A stretch of 64,000 nt of DNA. It comes from Escherichia sp. E4742. GTDB taxonomy: Bacteria; Pseudomonadota; Gammaproteobacteria; Enterobacterales; Enterobacteriaceae. Positions 57,589 through 64,000 of the stretch are shown piece by piece. The position numbers and the translations under genes are program-made. The stretch is taken from contig NZ_CP040443.1 of the NCBI RefSeq assembly GCF_005843885.1, positions 2,418,001 through 2,482,000 on the forward strand. Reading direction: 5' to 3'. Under the pieces are notes generated by a model. The model was given only the letters and a program-made list of their open reading frames with translations, searched no databases and was not told where the DNA came from. The number at the start of each line of letters is the position of its first letter. Within the stretch, counting starts at the first letter, position 1.

Positions 57589-59133
57589 TTAATCAAACTT
57601 CATTCGCGTGGCTTTCAGGTTCACTATCGCCAGCGCACCTACCAGCAGGAAGATCAGTGTGGCAATTGCTGCCGCCAGACCGAAGTCCTGACCCCCGCCG
57701 CCTTCAAAGGCGATACGGTAGGTGTAGTTAACGAGCAGATCGGTATAACCGGCTGGCGTGGTGGTGCCAAGACGATCCGGGCCACCGTTGGTCAACAGTT
57801 GAATCAGCACGAAGTTGTTAAAGTTAAAGGCGAAGCTGGCGATCATTAGCGGTGTGAGCGGCTTAATCAGCAGCGGTAGCGTAATCTTAAAAAAGTTCTG
57901 GAACGGACTTGCGCCATCCATCGCTGAGGCTTCATACAGATCGTCCGGAATCGCTTTCAACAAGCCCATGCAGAGGATCATCATGTACGGATAACCCAGC
58001 CAGGTGTTGACGATAATCAGCATCGTTCGTGCGGTGGTCGGGTCGCTGAACCAGGCGGGCTTCACGCCAAACAGCGTGCTCAACATCATGTTGATTTCAC
58101 CAAAGCTCTGGTTGAACAACCCTTTGAAAATCAAAATTGAAATAAACGATGGCACTGCGTAGGGCAGAATCAGCAGGACACGATAGACCGCTTTGCCGCG
58201 CAACGCTTCCCACTGCACCAGACACGCCAGCACCATGCCGACCGCCACCGTTAAAAAGACGGTAATAAGTGAGAACACTACGGTCCAGACGAAAATTGCA
58301 AGGAACGGTTTTTGGATCCCTTCGTCGGTGAAGACGCGGGTAAAGTTTTTCCAGCCAGTAGTCACGGTATAACCCGGACTGAGTTTTTCGTCACCCCAGT
58401 TACCGTCAGCAGTGATGGACTGGTAAAAACCAATCTGGTCGTTTGGACGATATTTTACGCCACTCTGGTTATTGGTCAGCGTACCGTCATCGCCTAATGT
58501 GTACAGCGGCTGAGTGCCGGAGAACTGGCGCAGGGAGCTCATCATCACTTTGTTGCCATCCGGCAGAATGGCGGTAATGTTGCTCAGGGCTTGACGATTC
58601 TGGGTAATCACGCGCAGATTCGTGCGCTCGCCTTCAGGCTGTGTGGCGCTTTCTTTCAATTGCAGTTTTTGCTCGCCGCCAAATTTGAAAGCGTCTGAGA
58701 GATAATTTTTTCCGGTTTCGCCGTCGGTGAGCGCCAGTTGCCACTCATCGCCCGCCGGGTAAAGACCAAAGTTATAGGTTTTGCCTGCTTGCCAGGAGCG
58801 ATCTAGCAACACTTCCTGCGCACGTTCAAAAGTTAGCTGGTTAGTGCTGCTGTAGTTGGTAAAAGCAATGGCGATGGTGCAGACCAGAGGGAAGAGGACG
58901 AATAGCCCCATCCCGGCCATTCCCGGGTAGACATAGCGCCAGGCGTAGGCTTTCCGGTTGGCGAAAATATACAGCCCCGCTGAGCTCAAAATCAGCGTGG
59001 TAATGGCGAACAGGTATTCCCCTTGTGCGTACATTAAAACAACAAGGTAACCCACCAGCAGACCGAGCAGACCTAACACTGACCATTTCAGCGCGTCGCT
59101 TTGCCACCAATGTTTCTTTTTAATGACATCCAT
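57589..59133 (-). CDS. malF: Maltose ABC transporter permease MalF
   Basis: A 514-residue permease starting MDVIKKKHWWQSDALKW (ATG 59133 behind AGGAAGAACCCC). It has eight helices, the large periplasmic P2 loop (about 93-275) that holds MalE, and the EAA motif (YEASAMDGASPFQNF, about 400). A longer reading to 59178 enters the REP array and is not credible. Confidence 0.98.
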   Translation of the reverse strand: MDVIKKKHWWQSDALKWSVLGLLGLLVGYLVVLMYAQGEYLFAITTLILSSAGLYIFANRKAYAWRYVYPGMAGMGLFVLFPLVCTIAIAFTNYSSTNQLTFERAQEVLLDRSWQAGKTYNFGLYPAGDEWQLALTDGETGKNYLSDAFKFGGEQKLQLKESATQPEGERTNLRVITQNRQALSNITAILPDGNKVMMSSLRQFSGTQPLYTLGDDGTLTNNQSGVKYRPNDQIGFYQSITADGNWGDEKLSPGYTVTTGWKNFTRVFTDEGIQKPFLAIFVWTVVFSLITVFLTVAVGMVLACLVQWEALRGKAVYRVLLILPYAVPSFISILIFKGLFNQSFGEINMMLSTLFGVKPAWFSDPTTARTMLIIVNTWLGYPYMMILCMGLLKAIPDDLYEASAMDGASPFQNFFKITLPLLIKPLTPLMIASFAFNFNNFVLIQLLTNGGPDRLGTTTPAGYTDLLVNYTYRIAFEGGGGQDFGLAAAIATLIFLLVGALAIVNLKATRMKFD

Positions 59134-59149
59134 GGGGTTCTTCCTCATT

Positions 59150-59465
<316 letters not shown>

Positions 59466-59469
59466 AGCA

Positions 59470-60660
59470 TTACTTAGTGATACGACCCTGTGCATCTTTC
59501 AGCGCGGCATCAACGGTCTGACGACCACTGGCAGCGTTGATTACTGCGGTACGCACGGCATACCAGAAGGCGGACATCTGCGGGATGTTCGGCATGATTT
59601 CACCGTTCTTGGCGTTATCCATGGTGGCGGCGATACGTTGATCTTTCGCCAGCTGATCCTGGTAAGACTTCAGCGCCACGGCACCCAGCGGTTTGTCTTT
59701 ATTCACCGCTTCCAGACCTTCGTCGGTCAGCAGGTAGTTTTCGAGGAACTCTTTCGCCAGCTCTTTGTTCGGACTGGCCGCGTTAATGCCTGCGCTCAGC
59801 ACGCCAACGAACGGTTTGGACGGTTGTCCCTTGAAGGTTGGCAGCATCGTCACACCGTAGTTCACTTTGCTGGTGTCGATGTTAGACCATGCCCACGGAC
59901 CATTAATGGTCATCGCAGTTTCACCTTTGTTAAAGGCTGCCTCTGCAATGGAGTAGTCAGTATCCGCATTCATGTGTTTGTTTTTAATCAGATCAACCAG
60001 GAAGGTCAGACCCGCTTTCGCGCCAGCGTTATCCACGCCAACGTCTTTCACGTTGTATTTGTCGTTTTCATACTTGAACGCATAACCACCGTCGGCAGCA
60101 ATCAGCGGCCAGGTAAAGTACGGTTCTTGCAGGTTGAACATCAGCGCGCTCTTACCTTTCGCTTTCAGTTCTTTATCCAGCGCTGGGATCTCTTCCCAGG
60201 TTTTTGGCGGGTTCGGCAGCAGATCTTTGTTATAAATCAGCGATAACGCTTCAACGGCAATCGGGTAAGCAATGAGTTTGCCGTTAAAACGCACGGCATC
60301 CCAGGTGAACGGATATATCTTGTCCTGGAGCGCTTTGTCCGGGGAAATTTCAGCCAGCAGGCCTGACTGGGCGTAGCCGCCAAAGCGGTCGTGCGCCCAG
60401 AAGATGATGTCCGGACCATCGCCAGTTGCCGCAACTTGAGGGAATTTCTCTTCCAGTTTATCCGGGTGCTCAACGGTGACTTTAATTCCAGTATCTTTCT
60501 CGAATTTTTTACCGACTTCAGCGAGGCCGTTGTAGCCTTTATCGCCGTTAATCCAGATTACCAGTTTACCTTCTTCAATTTTGGCGAGAGCCGTGGCGGA
60601 AAACATCATCGTCGTTAATGCGGATAATGCGAGGATGCGTGCACCTGTTTTTATTTTCAT
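59470..60660 (-). CDS. malE: Periplasmic maltose-binding protein
   Basis: A 396-residue exported protein: signal peptide MKIKTGARILALSALTTM through ATALAKIEEGK, with cleavage after ALA. The mature two-lobed protein binds maltose and maltodextrins and delivers them to MalFGK2. ATG 60660 follows AGAGATTATG-type spacing; longer readings to 60699 cross the leader. A few substitutions from K-12 (e.g. ISPDKALQDKIYPFTW) leave binding residues intact. First gene of malEFG. Confidence 0.98.
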   Translation of the reverse strand: MKIKTGARILALSALTTMMFSATALAKIEEGKLVIWINGDKGYNGLAEVGKKFEKDTGIKVTVEHPDKLEEKFPQVAATGDGPDIIFWAHDRFGGYAQSGLLAEISPDKALQDKIYPFTWDAVRFNGKLIAYPIAVEALSLIYNKDLLPNPPKTWEEIPALDKELKAKGKSALMFNLQEPYFTWPLIAADGGYAFKYENDKYNVKDVGVDNAGAKAGLTFLVDLIKNKHMNADTDYSIAEAAFNKGETAMTINGPWAWSNIDTSKVNYGVTMLPTFKGQPSKPFVGVLSAGINAASPNKELAKEFLENYLLTDEGLEAVNKDKPLGAVALKSYQDQLAKDQRIAATMDNAKNGEIMPNIPQMSAFWYAVRTAVINAASGRQTVDAALKDAQGRITK

Positions 60661-61024
60661 AATCTCTGGTCCTTGTTGGTGAAGTGCTTGTGAAAACACC
60701 TATACGGACTCTAGTTTCTTTATACGGCAACCTCTTTCCATCCTCCTTGCCCCTACGCCCCACCTTTGCTTTGTGTGATCTCCATCACAGAAATAGCAGT
60801 ATTGCGGGTTGGCGCACATAAAATCGCCATGATTTTTGCAAGCAACTTCACGAATTTCCGTACTTTTCATCGGATTAGTATGCAGATGCCTTCTTCTCGT
60901 CCTCCCGCCTCCTCCCCCATAAAAAAGCCTGGGGGTGGAGGATTTAAGCCATCAGTCGATCAAGCATAGTCACCGCATCATGAATGTTGCTGTCGATGAC
61001 AGGTTGTAACGAAGGGAGAAGGGC
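60661..61024. promoter_or_regulatory. Divergent malE/malK control region (MalT and CRP sites)
   Basis: A clear CRP site, TGTGATCTCCATCACA, lies at 60774-60789. MalT boxes are visible as GGGGTGGAGGA at 60932-60942 and as reverse-strand copies around 60738-60765 (CATCCTCCTTGCCCC, CGCCCCACC) and 60905-60918. This is the well-studied shared regulatory region where MalT with maltotriose and CRP activate malEFG and malK-lamB-malM. Confidence 0.9.
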
Positions 61025-62140
61025 ATGGCGAGCGTACAGCTGCAAAATGTAACGAAAGCCTGGGGTGAGGTCGTGGTATCGAAAGATATCAATCTCGAGA
61101 TCCACGAAGGCGAATTTGTGGTGTTTGTCGGGCCATCTGGCTGCGGTAAATCAACGTTACTGCGCATGATTGCCGGCCTTGAGACAATTACCAGCGGCGA
61201 CCTGTTCATCGGTGAGAAACGAATGAACGACACCCCACCAGCCGAACGCGGCGTCGGAATGGTGTTCCAGTCCTATGCGCTCTATCCCCATCTGTCAGTG
61301 GCAGAAAACATGTCCTTTGGCCTGAAACTGGCGGGCGCGAAGAAAGATGTGATCAACCAGCGCGTTAACCAGGTGGCGGAAGTACTGCAACTGGCGCACT
61401 TGCTTGATCGCAAACCGAAGGCGCTCTCCGGCGGGCAGCGTCAGCGAGTGGCGATTGGTCGAACACTGGTGGCAGAGCCAAGCGTGTTTTTACTTGATGA
61501 ACCGCTATCCAACCTTGACGCTGCGCTGCGTGTGCAGATGCGTATCGAAATCTCCCGCCTGCATAAACGTCTGGGCCGCACGATGATTTACGTCACCCAC
61601 GATCAGGTCGAGGCGATGACGCTGGCCGATAAAATCGTGGTGCTGGATGCCGGGCGCGTGGCGCAGGTCGGGAAACCACTCGAACTGTATCACTATCCGG
61701 CAGACCGCTTTGTCGCTGGTTTTATTGGTTCGCCGAAAATGAACTTCTTACCGGTAAAAGTGACCGCCGTTGCAATCGATCAAGTTCAGGTTGAGCTGCC
61801 GATGCCAAACCTCCAGCAAGTCTGGCTTCCGGTTGAAAGCCACAACGTTCAGGTCGGAGCCAACATGTCACTGGGTATTCGCCCGGAACATCTACTGCCA
61901 AGTGATATCGCCGACGTCATCCTTGAAGGTGAAGTTCAGGTCGTCGAGCAACTCGGCAACGAAACCCAAATTCATATCCAGATCCCTTCCATTCGTCAAA
62001 ACCTGGTGTACCGCCAGTCTGACGTGGTGTTGGTAGAAGAAGGTGCCACATTCGCTATCGGCCTGCCGCCAGAGCGTTGCCATCTGTTCCGTGAAGATGG
62101 CACTGCGTGTCGTCGACTGCATCAGGAGCCGGGCGTTTAA
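61025..62140 (+). CDS. malK: Maltose ABC transporter ATPase MalK
   Basis: A 371-residue ATPase: Walker A GPSGCGKST (about 36-44), signature LSGGQRQRV, Walker B FLLDEPLSNLD, and a C-terminal regulatory domain (about 235-371) that binds MalT and EIIA-Glc. It energises MalFG and holds MalT inactive when no substrate is moving. First gene of malK-lamB-malM; GAAGGGAG precedes the ATG. Confidence 0.98.
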   Translation: MASVQLQNVTKAWGEVVVSKDINLEIHEGEFVVFVGPSGCGKSTLLRMIAGLETITSGDLFIGEKRMNDTPPAERGVGMVFQSYALYPHLSVAENMSFGLKLAGAKKDVINQRVNQVAEVLQLAHLLDRKPKALSGGQRQRVAIGRTLVAEPSVFLLDEPLSNLDAALRVQMRIEISRLHKRLGRTMIYVTHDQVEAMTLADKIVVLDAGRVAQVGKPLELYHYPADRFVAGFIGSPKMNFLPVKVTAVAIDQVQVELPMPNLQQVWLPVESHNVQVGANMSLGIRPEHLLPSDIADVILEGEVQVVEQLGNETQIHIQIPSIRQNLVYRQSDVVLVEEGATFAIGLPPERCHLFREDGTACRRLHQEPGV

Positions 62141-62211
62141 GCACCCTACAAAAGACACAAAACCTGTGACAGGTGATGTGAAAAAAGAAAAGCAATGACT
62201 CAGGAGATAGA

Positions 62212-63552
<1,341 letters not shown>

Positions 63553-63561
63553 TAACAAAGC

Positions 63562-63690
63562 GTAGGCCGGATAAGGCATTCACGCCGCATCCGGCAACCA
63601 GCGCCTGATGCGACGCTGTCGCGTCTTATCAGGCCGACAACTGTTGCCGAATGTAGGCCGGATAAAGTGCTTGCACCGCATCCGGCATAA
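63562..63690 (+). repeat. BIME between lamB and malM
   Basis: GTAGGCCGGATAAGGCATTCACGCC...CGTCTTATCAGGCC, then a diverged third REP half (GTAGGCCGGATAAAGTGCTTGCACC...CATCCGGCA). A small hairpin, AGGGGC-GCAA-GCCCCT, follows at 63713-63728. This is the usual attenuating repeat region before malM. Confidence 0.9.
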
Positions 63691-63793
63691 AAACACGTTG
63701 TCATTATCTATAAGGGGCGCAAGCCCCTCTGATTATCGGTTTAGCGCGCTATTGCCTGGCTACCGCTGAACTCCAGATTTTGAGGTGAAAACA

Positions 63794-64000
63794 ATGAAAA
63801 TGAATAAAAGTCTCATCGCCCTCTGTTTATCAGCAGGGTTGCTGGCGAGCGCGCCTGGAATTAGCCTCGCCGACGTCAACTACGTACCGCAAAACACCAG
63901 TGACGCACCAGCTATTCCATCTGCCGCGCTACAACAATTAACCTGGACACCAGTCGAACAATCCAAAACTCAGACTACCCAATTAGCGACTGGCGGCCAA
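63794..64000 (+). CDS. malM: Maltose operon periplasmic protein MalM, partial
   Basis: ATG 63794 (MKMNKSLIALCLSAGLLASA) opens a frame that continues to the window edge (69 codons seen). Signal peptide to ISLA, then DVNYVPQNTSDAPAIPSAALQQ, matching the N-terminus of MalM. It is a periplasmic protein of unclear function and the third gene of the malK operon. The C-terminal part lies outside. Confidence 0.95.
   Translation, partial: MKMNKSLIALCLSAGLLASAPGISLADVNYVPQNTSDAPAIPSAALQQLTWTPVEQSKTQTTQLATGGQ

Noticed and set aside
61892..62158. Minus-strand frame opposite the end of malK
   Set aside because: Shadow of malK and the leader of lamB; no ribosome site and no family resemblance.

Overview
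The window is a stretch of an Escherichia chromosome, almost certainly E. coli or a very close relative. This rests on gene order (purHD, rrnE, metA, aceBAK, iclR, metH, yjbB, pepE, rluF, yjbD, lysC, pgi, yjbEFGH, psiE, malGFE/malK-lamB-malM), on near-identity of many proteins to E. coli K-12 as I remember them, on the E. coli-type 16S/23S/5S operon with its spacer tRNA-Glu, and on REP/BIME repeats between genes. Three genes that K-12 carries here are missing: yjaA (after rrfE), arpA (between aceK and iclR) and xylE (between psiE and malG). Absence of both arpA and yjaA fits phylogroup F/G, a yjaA-negative B2 strain, or an outlying lineage.

Left part (1-22.4 kb). purD (partial) and purH run leftward from a PurR-box promoter. 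rrnE runs rightward from P1/P2 and ends at two terminators. Then come yjaB, metA behind met boxes, the glyoxylate-shunt operon aceBAK with its repressor gene iclR, metH, the phosphate transporter gene yjbB, and pepE.

Accessory region 1 (22.6-29.2 kb). A complete L-sorbose operon, sorCDFBAME, runs leftward: regulator, sorbitol-6-phosphate dehydrogenase, mannose-family PTS subunits IIA/IIB/IIC/IID and sorbose-1-phosphate reductase. A shikimate-dehydrogenase-like gene overlaps the end of sorE.

Accessory region 2 (30.8-47.9 kb). Between yjbD and lysC lies a headless contractile-tail cluster, a P2/Mu mosaic. It has a Mor-like activator, a consensus LexA (SOS) box, lysis genes (holin-like, transglycosylase, possible spanin-like), tail sheath, tube, E/E' frameshift chaperone pair, tape measure, full baseplate and spike set (U, X, D, V, W, J, I), a tail fibre with a glycine-rich tip, a DUF4376 accessory protein and a papain-fold hydrolase. 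No capsid, portal, terminase, integrase or replication gene is present. This is the expected content of an R-type tailocin (contractile bacteriocin). Beside it, as a separate unit with its own promoter and terminator, sits an AT-rich gene for a WaaK-like LPS-core GlcNAc transferase. My main hypothesis is an SOS-induced tailocin whose linked glycosyltransferase alters the LPS receptor and protects the producer.

Right part (48-64 kb). lysC follows, and its 5' leader here appears to lack the lysine riboswitch. Then come pgi, the exopolysaccharide operon yjbEFGH, yjbT, psiE, and the divergent maltose operons malEFG and malK-lamB-malM (malM cut by the window end), driven from a shared MalT/CRP control region.
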